Shown here: positions 23,542 through 34,914 of the stretch, piece by piece | How positions within the stretch are numbered: the stretch's first letter is position 1 | Layout: each line of letters starts with the position of its first letter | Source of the DNA: Metridium senile | Taxonomy: Eukaryota; Cnidaria; Anthozoa; Actiniaria; Metridiidae | Length of the DNA: 64,000 bases | Assembly (NCBI GenBank): GCA_949775045.1 | Contig: OX459100.1 | Coordinates: 9,664,194 to 9,728,193 of the forward strand | Direction: 5' to 3' | Program-made: the position numbers and the translations under genes | The notes under the pieces: model-generated | What the model was told of the DNA's origin: nothing | Databases searched by the model: none | Seen by the model: the letters and a program-made list of their open reading frames with translations, nothing else

Positions 23542-24130
23542 GTGTAACCATAGTGATGATCGATACTTTCAAATGTGAAAATAACATGTTATTTTCAAAT
23601 GGAAAATATCAAATTTTTGAAATAAAGAAATATAGACATTTCATTGATAATTTTATCATAATATGTACTTATTGAATGAGTAGGATGGCCGGACGGGAAG
23701 ATATCATGCCGTCAAAACGTTGCAATAAAACACATTCATAGGTAGAAATCGTCATTCCTTCCTGATTCCATTTCTAGATCTTACGAAGGTTTTCTTTAGT
23801 ATGCGCTAGCAATGCCGAACTGCTTTTTCCGGACCGCTCGATCGCAAAAGTCGCTCGGCTCCCATCAAGTAAACTGAATAAAGAAATATAGCCAGTTCAT
23901 TGATAATTATATAATATTACAGAATGAGTGGGAGGGCCGGAATGAAAAATATTATGTCGTAAAAACATTGCGATTAAACAAATATGTATAATGCTCGTGA
24001 AAAGCCGTCAAGACTTGCTGACACCATTTCTTTCAAAGGATTTAGAATTCGCAAGCAGGGCCGAAAGGCTTTTTCGGACAGCTCGCAAAAGTCGCTCATC
24101 CACTTAACTTTTTTATGTTTTTTTTTTTAT
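23542..24130. repeat. Diverged tandem duplication of about 255-300 bp
   Basis: 23625-23875 and 23880-24110 share GATAATT..., GAGTAGGATGGCCGGA/GAGTGGGAGGGCCGGA, CTTTTTCCGGAC/CTTTTTCGGAC and GCAAAAGTCGCTC. The first part, AACATGTTATTTTCAAATGG, also resembles 25925-26030. Non-coding intergenic DNA between genes A and B. Confidence 0.6.
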
Positions 24131-25290
24131 GCGCGCTAAGGAAAATAAGGGTCATATGATAATAACAATAAACAATAATGATGTATATTTCTAGTGCATC
24201 CTTACAATTAATTCGATTAAAAAATATGATATAAATATATTAAGGTTTTAATGGTTAGATGTTCACAAATAGGATAAAAGATTCAAACAGAAAAATAATG
24301 TAAAATGGTATTTTAGTTCAACAAAAAGGTCCTAAGTTTATTAAAAAAAAAGCATAATGTGCTGGCACATATTTTGACGCAAGGCGGGGCTAGTTGATTC
24401 CATAACCTTGGTGCATGCAGCTGTAGAAAACACATGTTTTTAACATATCAAAAAATGTTAAGACTGTAGTATTGTCACTGTTAAGGTATTTAATTATTAT
24501 ATAAATAACAGTGAGAAAGATCGTATTTGAACACATGTAAAAATACGATAATTTTACTGGTGAAAATATCATTTTTTGTATAAAATAATTTATTTTTTGA
24601 ATAATAAACAGAATATATAATATATATATGAACGTTGGAGATGCGTATTCAATCGTGAGATACAAATTTTTTATATATTTTCAATATGTAATTTTACATG
24701 TAAAAATACGAGAATTTAAATTGTGAAAATATCCTTTTTTTTGTATAAAATAATCAAATTATGAACTCGGGAGATATCAAGTTGAGCACACGAAGATAAA
24801 TTCCATATCTCCGTGCGTTAATGTATTATTCTCTATCTATATTACATTTTCATGTCAAATGAGTGCAAACAATCAAGCAAACATTCAACTATACTATTTC
24901 AAATTTTATTTTATACATCGTTTTAAAAACAATTATAGACTGCGAACAGTATCTTCTTTTCCCTCCAGATTCCGAGGAAAACGAGAGAGAAATGAGTATT
25001 TAAATAAAACACGGACGAGCGGGGATTGATATATCAATACCCGGATATGTAAGCTCCTGATAAGTCCGTAATATGCTTTGTACTTATTCGGTTTTCATTC
25101 CTTTCGCACAAATCAACATGTTAGTAGAGTTGTGCATTTAATGTAGAGGTAATGGGCGTGGATCCGAGTCTCCCAAATAAATACATGGAGCCGTTAAAAA
25201 AGTGCTTTGTAATTATATATTTAGTGTATTGTATGAAGATGTTGTGATTACTAAGTTGCTACATTGTCGACTGCTTTTTTAATTGGTTTT
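24131..25290. other. Gene-free AT-rich intergenic stretch
   Basis: No gene supported. It contains two similar blocks around TTACATGTAAAAATACGA (about 24530 and 24695) and otherwise nothing recognisable. Confidence 0.45.
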
Positions 25291-25295
25291 GAGCC

Positions 25296-25620
25296 CATTA
25301 AATACTAGATATACTTAACTTGTCTTTAAATACTAGATATACTTAACTTGTCTTTAAATACTAGATATACTTAACTTGTCTTTAAATACTAGATATACTT
25401 AACTTGTCCTTAAATACTACATATACTTAACTTGTCTTTAAATAGAGTACAAACACTAAAAGTGTGCAACATAAATACCACTCAATACTGCTAAATTATG
25501 CAAATTATTTTGTTCTCTATTGTTTAATCAACACTATTTAGTGGTAAATAGTACAAGGTATTGCACACTTTTAGTGTTTGTACTCTACTAGATTTACTTA
25601 ACTTGTCTTAATTACATAAT
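25296..25620. repeat. 28-bp tandem repeat interrupted by a foldback element
   Basis: Five or more units of AAATACTAGATATACTTAAC + TTGTCTTT run from 25296 to about 25444 and resume at 25588 with CTAGATTTACTTAACTTGTC. The gap is the element at 25445-25585. Confidence 0.85.
25445..25585. mobile_element. TA-target foldback MITE inside the 28-bp repeat
   Basis: Ends GAGTACAAACACTAAAAGTG and CACTTTTAGTGTTTGTACTC are perfect inverted repeats, and TTGCACAC/GTGTGCAA extends the stem. TA flanks both sides (25443-25444 and 25586-25587), and removing the element plus one TA restores a repeat unit. This is the mark of a mariner-type non-autonomous element. Confidence 0.8.
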
Positions 25621-27132
25621 TTTTGTCAAAACATTTACAGCCGTACTCGATGTGTGTTTCTGATTATGCTAACGGGAGTCTACGGCAATTATGATTATAT
25701 ATTTAACACTGTCTTAAATATAATATTATAACTAGAGGATATTACATGAGTGTGTGGAAATACGAGTTCTATGCTCGAGTATATTTTTCTGAGCTATTTT
25801 CAACATGAGAAGATAAAATTCGTCCACAAGCGCCCATTTAATATTCTGTTTATTATATAATTTTCAAAAATAAAATAAAATAAAATTAGCTATAAGTAGC
25901 TACCATAAAGCCAAGTAACCATGGTGATGATATCTTAACATGTTAAAATAACATGTGAAAATATCAAATTTTGAAATGTAGAAATATTCGTATTTCATTG
26001 ATAATTATATAAAGAATAGATACTTCATGGATAAAGATATACATATACTCAGTTTAAAATGTATTTGGTAGGCTATTTGTACAAGAAAAGCACTCAAAAC
26101 TAAAGTGAAGAGCCGTTGTACTTTGCTTCGCTTCAATTTAAGTATTGCTCTTGATTTAGTCATTCATATAATTAATTACTTTGGCATTTTAAATAAGAGA
26201 TGACTAGACCGTACTTACTCATAGCAAGGATAATTTAGGTTTTTGTATTTATATATTTATTTGTATTTAGCTTATTTTACCAAGATTATTCTATAAAAAA
26301 GAGGGAAAGGACTATATTTTCCTGTGTTTGCATAGCCTGATAAAAACACTCAAGGGGCTAGTAGAGTTTTTGACTTCGTTTTGCATAATTAACTGTCTAA
26401 AAAGTACCAAAATAGTAAACCATATACATCCATGATTTCCTTGTTGTCGTTTGTGCTCTCTTCCATATATATATATATAGAGAGAGATTCATCCATATTT
26501 GTTAGCAAAATACAAAGCAATTCACAAATATATGTATGTCTCTATAAAAATACAATAGCTTTCAATTATAAGTGATAGGCACGAACGCCATTTTTTAGAG
26601 TAAAGCATAATGGGAAACTGAGCCCTCGAAAGATTTTGTGCCCGGAAAATAATTCACAAATTAATTTGTTGACGTTAGTGGGCATAAATAAATGAAAGGA
26701 TCGGCGCCGTGATATATGACTGACTATCTTCCATGCATGAATCTAAACTTTAATATTTGCGCTTAAAATCGTTCACAAGGATAAGTATATTCTTTGAAGC
26801 TTTTATTAAAAAAAGACCAGCCAAAAATGATACATGTTTGAATTTTTAGATTCAATTTTGAATTTTTAGAAGAGATGGCGTAACGCAATGTGTGCAATGC
26901 CGTTTTGTTATGCACGTATATCTATAATACTCAGTTTTCATTGCTTTGTATCTTCGAAGAAGCTTTTATTACACGATATGATAACAATACTTTCATGGTA
27001 TATATGGTCAAAGTGACTAGTGAGTGTTACTTAATTAAAGAAGAAGACGGACTAACGAATTGTAATCAATATTATTTTATTTCATCTCATGAGAAAAAAA
27101 AATCAAAATCATCAATCATCAATAATATGACA
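25621..27132. other. Gene-free spacer upstream of gene A and 3' of gene B
   Basis: No supported gene. It holds AT-rich DNA and a short TA/GA microsatellite near 26465-26490. TTTTATT near 27072 gives an AATAAAA on the minus strand just after the gene B stop. The ORF starting at 26890 runs antisense into gene B and is not real. Confidence 0.5.
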
Positions 27133-30100
27133 CTACTTAGTACACACTGCACAAGTCAGCTCTCTCCCATCAACATACGGATGACAAGGCAATGCCCCAC
27201 ACCTCCCTTCCACGGGATAAAGCAGTGCACCATCCAAATCGGCACTGGTGCCTTTGACAGCTTCAGCATCTTGATCCACGCAAAGAAACTTCGTGGGATG
27301 GTTGTGACCATGATAGGATGACATCATGTACCCCTGGTATTCTCGGGTCCAACCGGCGGGACACTCGTATGTTGCCGGTATCATGAGCTCTGAGTTGCGG
27401 GTCGTCACGTGACACACAGCACATGGGGCCTCATGGTTGTTAAGGTTTGAAGAACTAAATGGGTTGAACTGCAGTTCATACTCGGTACCGTACATGTATG
27501 CTGCATTTTGATGACCGGGCTTATAGTTTCCAAATTTAGGGGACTCGGTCAAGCACACGTATTCAGCGGCTCCTCCTATGTGTGTGTAACGCTCTCCTCC
27601 AATACGACCTACAATGCAATAATCGATTTTGTTGTACTAAATGGTTTTCTGATTGATTTCTTGTTTCTAACGAGCTTGTCAAACCAAACAATCATTTAAA
27701 TATATTCGACGAAGACATAAACAAACGAACCAACCAACAAATAAATATATTAATACACAAACAAACGTTTCAACCGGTTACAAAATTCCTAACCAATCAA
27801 TTCAACAATCAATCATAATAACAGTCAGTTAAACAATCCAGCTAACTAACTAATAAACCATGCACCCAAACCACATCCCGTCCAGCCCAGAAGCAAATCA
27901 ACTTACCATCCCAATCAACACCCCCTAAACCACTAAAGACAATCCAGTACACCGAGAATTTAACAGTTCATCTACCTTTATAGACCAAGTCAGCACCCGA
28001 GGGACAAGAAGTTCTTCCCCAGCGTACGTATTTAACCCCACCACTTTTAGGACCTCGGGGACCCTTAGCGCCATGTTTACCAGGAGAGCCTTGCCTGCCT
28101 GGAGTTCCTGGAGTGAAGAGTAAACACCATTAAACATCATATCAAAACACTGAAGAATCAAAAACTTGAAATATTTCCAGACTCGGTGTTGTAGTGTATA
28201 TGTACTGTATATAGCACCTAAGGAACAAATTCCATCATTGACACATTTTTTGTATTTTCAATTGCTTAGTTTTCGTTCAAAAGCTAGACATTTTCTACCA
28301 TAGTTTACAAGTTTACTCTGTAGGCTACCCAACAAAGTGTTCAGACGGTCACACAAGTGCGCAGTAAGATTTTGGAAGACTATTTACCAATTCCAATCGG
28401 ACTCTAAAACATTCTAACTAATATATTTACTCAGTTCTTTTAGTGTAACCATTACTCTGATAGGCAGTCCTCTCAGTAATAGTAGATCTATCGATTTACC
28501 CGATTGTTTAAGTATATTTTGTTTTAAAGCAAATTCAGCACGTTTCTGATGTTTGGTTGACATTACCTTGTGGACCAGCAGCGCCATCTTTGCCGTTTGC
28601 TCCATCCCTGCCTAGGCCTGATAGAATAATAAACAATGAACATTTTTCTTTTAAATAGTATTGCGTCAAGATAAAAAGACATGATACAAGGTACTTCTTT
28701 AACCAGAATACCCTAATGCGCTTGCGTGATTATACAACATTACATCGAGACTACACAGCGACACGGTTTCCACGATCCATTACCAGCTACTAAGCCAGGA
28801 AATAGCTTCAGTCCCTTCGGTCCCGTCAGTCCCTTCAGTAAAGTAAATTATTGAGTTTAAAATATATTATAAATGGTGACTACCTGGTCTGCCTGGAATA
28901 CCATCGCGGCCATCTCTACCTGGAAAATACAAGCGAATGCCGCTTTTACAGTGTTTTCATATGCTCCTTATCGGCAGGAAAACATGCATCAACGCCTTCC
29001 AAAAACTAATTTGTGTTATTCAAAAACGACAAAAATCCGCATCGACCACTCTCTACTAGCTCCGACTACGGAAAAAATACGTCTCCATCAAATTAATATA
29101 TGTGAGATGTGCTCTTCTATTCTTTGCCACGAAAGACTTTCTCCAGGTTATCTGGTTTTCCTCCCTCCACAAAAAAGAACATGTGAACAGAGTTGTGTGC
29201 CAAAATATCTAACGAAGAGTTAGTGAGTCTGAGTCTACCCAATTAGTGGGGTACTTGTGTCTGGCTAAATACATTGAAAAGTTAGCTTTTGTAATAGCCA
29301 CAGCGTACTCGTTTGTCTTTGCAGTAAATTACTTTGAGTAACTTTATTTGATTCGAGCATTAAGAATCGAAATAGCTTGTGTATATTTTGCCTTTATAGC
29401 AAATTAAACACGTCTCTGATGTTTGGTTGACATGCTGTTACATTACCTTTCGGACCAGCAGCGCCATCTTTGCCATTGGTTCCATCTTTTCCAATGGTGC
29501 CATCCTTGCCTATATAAAAAAAATTATAAATAAATATTTTCCTTTAGACACCTCTTGTAAAATAGTTGGAAATAGAATAGGCGAGCGTCGTGTTTACAAG
29601 TATTGGTATGTGATGCTAATCTGCCAACCATTTTAACAATATTTCTTTTAATTTTGTTTGTTCTAATAACAATGGTTGGTTGGCAAACCACAACAAACTA
29701 CGTCACTGTACGTCCATCTTTTGTGCCAAGATAATAACATGCTGCAAAGCACTTCTTTAACCCGAACACCCTAATGCGCATGCGGGATTATATAGCATTC
29801 ATCTAGGCTACACAGAGAAAAGGTATCGATACAACTGCCTCAATCTGATAAACAGCTACTTAGCCAGGAAATACTTACCATCGCGGCCATCTCTACCTGG
29901 AAAATACAAGCGAATGTCATTTTAACAGTGTTTTTATATGCTAATTGTCGGCAGGAAAACATGCTAAGTCATTATTTTTCATTTATTTACGGTATAGCTC
30001 CGTGATTTTGAAAATTTGATCTTTGTCAAGTCAGTAGAAACCTGCGACTTCTGAAACCGGGGCCACCAAATCATAATTATCCAATCACGATCGAGAATAT

Positions 30101-32626
30101 GAACAATAGAATCTCTACAGATATTTGATTTTTTTCCTTAAAATGCTGATAATTTTCATAAGGTACATCTTAGCTTGTGAGAACTCTCTACAATTTTTTG
30201 TTTGATCTAAAATATATATATACTTTGAAATTTGTCTGGGTGGCCCCGGTTTCAGTAGTCGCACTGTAAAAAATATTAAACATCCAGAGAAGCCTGTCAA
30301 AGCATAAAATGATTATATATATATACTCAGACGACTTATAACCGGAGGTAGAAATATCATACAAAGAGTTTTCGAGGCTCTAAAGTCTGCTCGATTTTGA
30401 ATGAGAGTCTTATAAGAGAATATGCTACTTTTTTGAAAGGGTCTGTTTAATTCTTAATATAGCCAATATTTTAACTTGAGTTAGTCACAGAATGTCTCTT
30501 GTAAAAGTGATCAAACCGTTCCCTTTTAACTCAGAAAGTACTTATACTTTTTTCATGTACAGTAGATCAAAATCATTTAATAAGGTAGATAAAAGATTAA
30601 ATTAGCTGTAGCCACTGCACACTTTTTAGTTTTCTGCAATTATTCCGAGAAAAGATCCAAAAACCATAATTTTGAGGTCTTATTTCTGCCTGTTTGTATG
30701 GGCTGACATTTGGGCCGTCAAATATTAACACGTGTTTCCATTTACTTTTTAATTGAAATAATTTTTAAATAATTTTACAAACTTTTCAAACTATTTATGT
30801 GAAAAAAAATATTTTTTTTGCACATGGATATTTGAAAAGTTTGTAAAATTATCACATTTATTATACAACTGTGACGTAAATTTACCATATAGGGTACCGT
30901 TTGCGGGCAAATATGAGACGCTATTACACCGAGCTCGAGGGCCGAATAACCCGTATTTTGCCCTCCAAAAAAACTGGTTTGACGAGTTGACGTCTGCGTG
31001 ACTTTACCTAAACTTTAACCAAAAAAATATCCGTTTTTGTCTTCTGAAATTCAGCCAGAAAATAAGAATGACGTCTATTTTTATGAAAAATCACAGTTAG
31101 CCTTTTCTATCCGGAATTCTAACTATCTTGTGAAAATGAAAGAAGGTAAAAAGCGGCCGTAAAACGACTTTTCAGCCACAGCCTTTTTCAAGGCGTTATC
31201 AAAAGCAAAATAGGCTTAATAACTTTAAAATAACAGGGATAAATATAAGGCTATTGACACTATCAATTGGGAAATCAATGGTATTTTCCATCAAAAACAT
31301 TTCTGAACACTTTTTTGTTTGAAAAACTATTGACTGAAGTGACAGTTGAACATTTGAGAAAAAGATGAAAAAGTGCATAGAATGAAAACGATAACCAACC
31401 TAAGAAAAAGCAGTGGAATTTATTACAATTTTTTACTTACATTAAATCAATTTCCATTCATGAATTGTCCATTAACATGCTTTTATCGGACTTTTTTCAA
31501 TGAGAAACCTTCGCCCCTCGTGCAAATGACAAACTTTCCTTTCGTGCGTTGCGTTACATGATGGCGTCATCTACATCGATAGCCAATGAGGTTTTTGACA
31601 TTATGTCAATCAAAAAGAGAGCGAGAAATTACTTGCATTTTACTGGCTTTTCCAGGGCTTTGTTTTGATTCTCTCTCCGCGCGCTGAATAGCTCCGAAAG
31701 GTTATATTTTTCGATTAAAAAATGCTTTAGAAATTACAATTAACAGTAAGTTGTATAATAAATCCCTTATTAGATATTTTCTTGGGTATTACGGGCTGAC
31801 ATTTTACTAATTGCTTGTATTTTGCCTCGCCCGGAGGCTCGGCAAAATACGTACGCAACTCGTAAAATATCAGCCCGTAATACCCAAGAAAATATCTAAT
31901 AAGTGGTATTTACATACCTCGAAGAACCATCATTCGCTTGGAGTTATATTCATTCAATCTGCAAAGCAAATATTAAAAACATAGAATTCATTGTTAGTCC
32001 TGTTATATTAGCCTGCGTGGCGGATCTTTGGGCTTTGGGAGGATTGGGAGAGAGGGGGGAGAGAGGGGAGGGGAGAGGAAAACAGACTCCAAAGATATCA
32101 ATTTCTCATCCATTCGGTTGAATCGCAGGAATGTGGTCCGAACACTCATCTAAAACTGCTGGGCCTAAAACCATTGCCGAGGTTCAAAGAAAAAAAAAAC
32201 ACAAAACCAAAGATAAATAAATCAAATGATATTTTTTCAGCGAGCCTACCACAGGCTAGAGAATCGCCGCTAGCTAAAGCAACAAAACCTGGCTACAGCT
32301 GTGGATCAGTTTAAATAACTAAAAAGCAACAGTCATGTGGGAAATGTTCAAAATATCTCACAGTCATTAACAGTGCTAACCAAAAAGCTGTGACTCTAAG
32401 GGGGGAGGGGGGAGGGGGGAGGGGGTACATGTACTATAGTCCAGGCACTAGGACCTAGACATATGCAATGTTTAATTTACCTTTGTTCGAGCTCTGCAAT
32501 CTTCTTGAATGCATCTGCTAACGTGGATTGATCTTGAGATTGTAACCTCTTTTCATCGTTCTTCTCATTGGAATCGACCACCACCACCACTGCTAGAAGA
32601 ACACACGCAAAACCAGCAACGAACAT
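27133..32626 (-). CDS. Short-chain collagen C4-like protein, gene B
   Basis: Eight exons: 32481-32626, 31918-31958, 29879-29896, 29447-29509, 28884-28919, 28567-28611, 27976-28107, 27133-27608 (957 nt, 318 aa). This is the longest helix of the cluster. Exon 3 is an 18-nt micro-exon (GRDGRD) and exon 4 adds GKDGTIGKDGTNGKDGAAGP; neither is seen in the other copies. The signal peptide MFVAGFACVLLAVVVVVDS, the KR site, the FKKIAELEQR coil, the linker NSKRMMVLRG, the WGRTSC junction and the ten-cysteine domain ending CAVCTK match the other genes. All exon junctions keep phase and use GT-AG sites. The micro-exon looks like a duplicate of the start of exon 5. Product: short secreted collagen, probably trimeric. 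Expression cannot be judged from sequence. Confidence 0.85.
29090..29240. mobile_element. SINE-like fragment in gene B intron
   Basis: Contains TCTTTGCCACGAAAGACTTT, GGTTTTCCTCCCTCC and AACAGAGTTGTGTGCCAAAATA, related to the segment following the tRNA-like B box at 14959. It carries no B box itself and is probably a truncated copy. Confidence 0.4.
30032..30266. mobile_element. CAGT...ACTG inverted-repeat MITE in gene B intron
   Basis: Left end CAGTAGAAACCTGCGACTTCTGAAACCGGGGCCACC and right end GGTGGCCCCGGTTTCAGTAGTCGCACTG pair over about 28 bp with gaps. The paralogous stretch at about 44550 lacks the element (TTGTCAAGCAGAAACCCGCG), which supports an insertion. No ORF. Confidence 0.7.
30715..30861. 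mobile_element. Foldback sequence shared by genes B and E
   Basis: TAATTTTACAAACTTTTCAAA pairs with TTTGAAAAGTTTGTAAAATTA around a loop with GCACATGG. The same hairpin is at about 59880-60020 in gene E in the same intron position, so it predates the B/E duplication. Confidence 0.7.
30858..31910. mobile_element. About 1.05-kb insertion in gene B intron, two joined elements
   Basis: Gene E reads from ATTATCACACTTATA directly to TACCTCGAAG (exon 2); gene B has about 1.05 kb in between. Ends TTTATTATACAACT (30858) and AGTTGTATAATAAA (to 31762) mark one element. A hairpin from 31760 to 31910 (arms TTATTAGATATTTTCTTGGG and its complement, with AGCCCGTAATACCC) is the second. The hairpin ends eight bases before exon 2. 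Neither contains a recognisable gene. Confidence 0.65.
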
Positions 32627-32703
32627 TGCTTGAAAAATCAGTCAGAATAAAAACTAAAGTCTTCCTTGAAATACAAGCTGTAGACTAAACAGATTTGTGT
32701 GTT

Positions 32704-32724
32704 TGAACGCCTTTTATTGTCAAT
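32704..32724 (-). promoter_or_regulatory. TATA-like block of gene B
   Basis: Minus-strand CAATAAAAGGCGTTC, about 85 bp upstream of the ATG. The block is conserved at the same distance in genes B, C, D and E, which fits a core promoter with a 5' leader of about 50-60 nt. Confidence 0.5.
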
Positions 32725-33943
32725 AGTGAAACAGAAAAAAAATCGCATCAGAACAGGAATTTTCTTGAGCACGTTTTGATTTTTCATTTTCATTTTAACT
32801 GTATTATTTTATTAAAAAATATTTTCTCAAAAGTTTAAAATCTTCATATATAACATTAACTATAAAGATGAAGTTAATGGAAGAGTTACTCAAAAATCAG
32901 TTTTCAAGACTAAAAGAAATCAGAAGAAGAAAGTCTTGTTGCGCGTGCGCTTGTGAAGTCGACCTTGTTCGACAAAGATGGCTAATATTTACGGTTTGTT
33001 TTACATCGTTCGTCTCAATTTTTTTCTTAGTTGGCCTGGATAGCTGCAGATTAGAAGCTTTTCACTGAGGTCCTTCTTGGACATAGCAAATCAGATTCAT
33101 GTGCCAAATAGATGTCAAGAAAAGGAGATTTATTAATATATCTAACTCCAGTTAACTGCACAACATAACCGCCAAGTGGATAAACAAAGAAAGTTTTCCG
33201 ACTCAGTTGACACTGCGTCTCTGAATATCTAAATAAAGTTTAATACTTATGTCTAACAAAACAAAAGCTATGCTCCATCCGCCATACGCTGTTGTGGTGT
33301 CTCTGCCTTCGTATGAAGGAAAAAGCAATAAACAAAACAATAATCACAATAAAGCAATCTATACTTTTTCAAAGTCGGCAGCACCGTATTTTAATTAGTA
33401 CTTTTGGCTTCCACGGAACCAACGATTTTTTCAGTCGTTGAAATAGCTATAACAACTAGCCAATCAGTCAAATTATTTTAATTTGATGTGAAGATGTCAT
33501 TCAGTTATTTTTGGATCGATGTGAACACTGATGTCATTCAGTAATGCAAATCAGTAAAAATTTACTGAAAAAAATAGAGATTTCAAAATATATAGCGGTC
33601 GATGAGTGGTCTCGATTTCAAGACATTTCTAAAACGTGTTTTAGAAATTAGTGATATACTAGCTGTAACAGGAAAGGTTTCAAGTAATTCCCATTGGTTC
33701 TCGAGTTATAAAGGTTCAATTTATGTCACGCAATACCGTCACGTGTATCTGTTTCAACATATTTCAGTAAAATAGCATCAAAATTATTGATTAGTCCATC
33801 ATATTAAGCCTTTGAAGTAATGTTCGCCATGTCTGTGTGTTTCACTGGGGCACCAAGGTGCTCCATATAATTTTACCAAAAAGCGTCATGTTTTCTCGCC
33901 CATAAGGCTGCAACGAAATGACCCTTGAATCTTGACTAGTATA

Positions 33944-34086
33944 CACCTAATTCAAAAAAGGTTGACGGGGCGAACGGCGATTGGCGATTGAAATTCGTAT
34001 TATCCACAGTCTCTTTCGGGACGTGCAATCGCCGATCACCAATCGCCGATCGCCGTTCGCCCCGTCAACCTTTTTTGAATTAGGTG
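33944..34086. mobile_element. CACCTAATTC MITE with TA target, copy 1
   Basis: Perfect ends CACCTAATTCAAAAAAGGTT and AACCTTTTTTGAATTAGGTG flanked by TA (33942-33943 and 34087-34088). The second copy of the segmental duplication has the unoccupied site (GACTATTATATGTAG near 62782). The interior is GCGATTGG-rich. A larger relative is at 42916-43229. Confidence 0.85.
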
Positions 34087-34914
34087 TATGTAGTTTTGAA
34101 CGCTTTACAAGATTATAAAACTTGTTATAATGCAAAATTACGCTTTTCGATTTGATGTTAACTGACACTTGATGTAGATGAAAACCAGCAATATACAGAA
34201 TGACTGATTTTATGCTGCACAGCCAGCCCAAGTCTATTGTATAGACGTATCACAGTCATTCACACGATGTTTGTGCTACAATGGATTGTTTTACACCATG
34301 ACTTGAACAAAGGAAGCCCGAGTTCACGCAGATATTATTCTAGTCTTTTTGAAAATAAAAAAAGGTATTCAGTACGATTCAAAACTATTTTGTGGCGTTA
34401 AATTTATTCTTTGAATTCGTATGACTATTTGAAGATTTTTGCTGATTTCGGAGAATGTTATCTAAATAAAAACCTCCTAGCTCGCTCTGCATAACTCTTC
34501 ATATCATCCAACGCTTCATTAAACAATTGCTAAAAAGCTCGAACTTCTAGACCAATGAATTCGCTTGTTCTTAGGAGGTTGTCGAGCTAGTGTATGCTAG
34601 ATATAATACAAAAAAATAACATGATGTATTGCAATAATATTTTATTTCTGGTTCGACATACTACAAATGCAATTTAGTATCATATATCTAAACTAATGAT
34701 CACCAATAGTCAACAACATTATCACTGGATATTAACTAATACTATCGTCGGTTGAAGCATTTTTTCAAATGAGTGATTGCAAACAGATTTACATAATAAA
34801 GACTGATGAGGAACGAATTAAATGGTAATGAATTAGTTTAAAAAAACAATTTCGGGTTTTTTATCATTTCTCATGAGCTTAACTTCAAAATCATCAATCG
34901 TCAATAATATGACA

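Larger units (their letters stand above)
31918..34870. repeat. Segmental duplication, copy 1 (5' part of B, spacer to C)
   Basis: From exon 2 of gene B through its promoter and the 3' flank of gene C, this stretch matches 60031-64000 at high identity in the same orientation. The copies differ by clean insertions: 33944-34086 here, and 60389-61137 and about 63414-63901 in the other copy. Confidence 0.85.

Noticed and set aside
25296..25444. Possible CRISPR-like array (28-bp repeats)
   Set aside because: The units are contiguous with no unique spacers, and the genome is eukaryotic; it is a simple tandem repeat.
26890..27321. 143-codon plus-strand ORF
   Set aside because: Runs antisense through the terminal exon of gene B and has no domain of its own. 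The same antisense reading recurs at genes A, C, D and E simply because the exons are paralogous.
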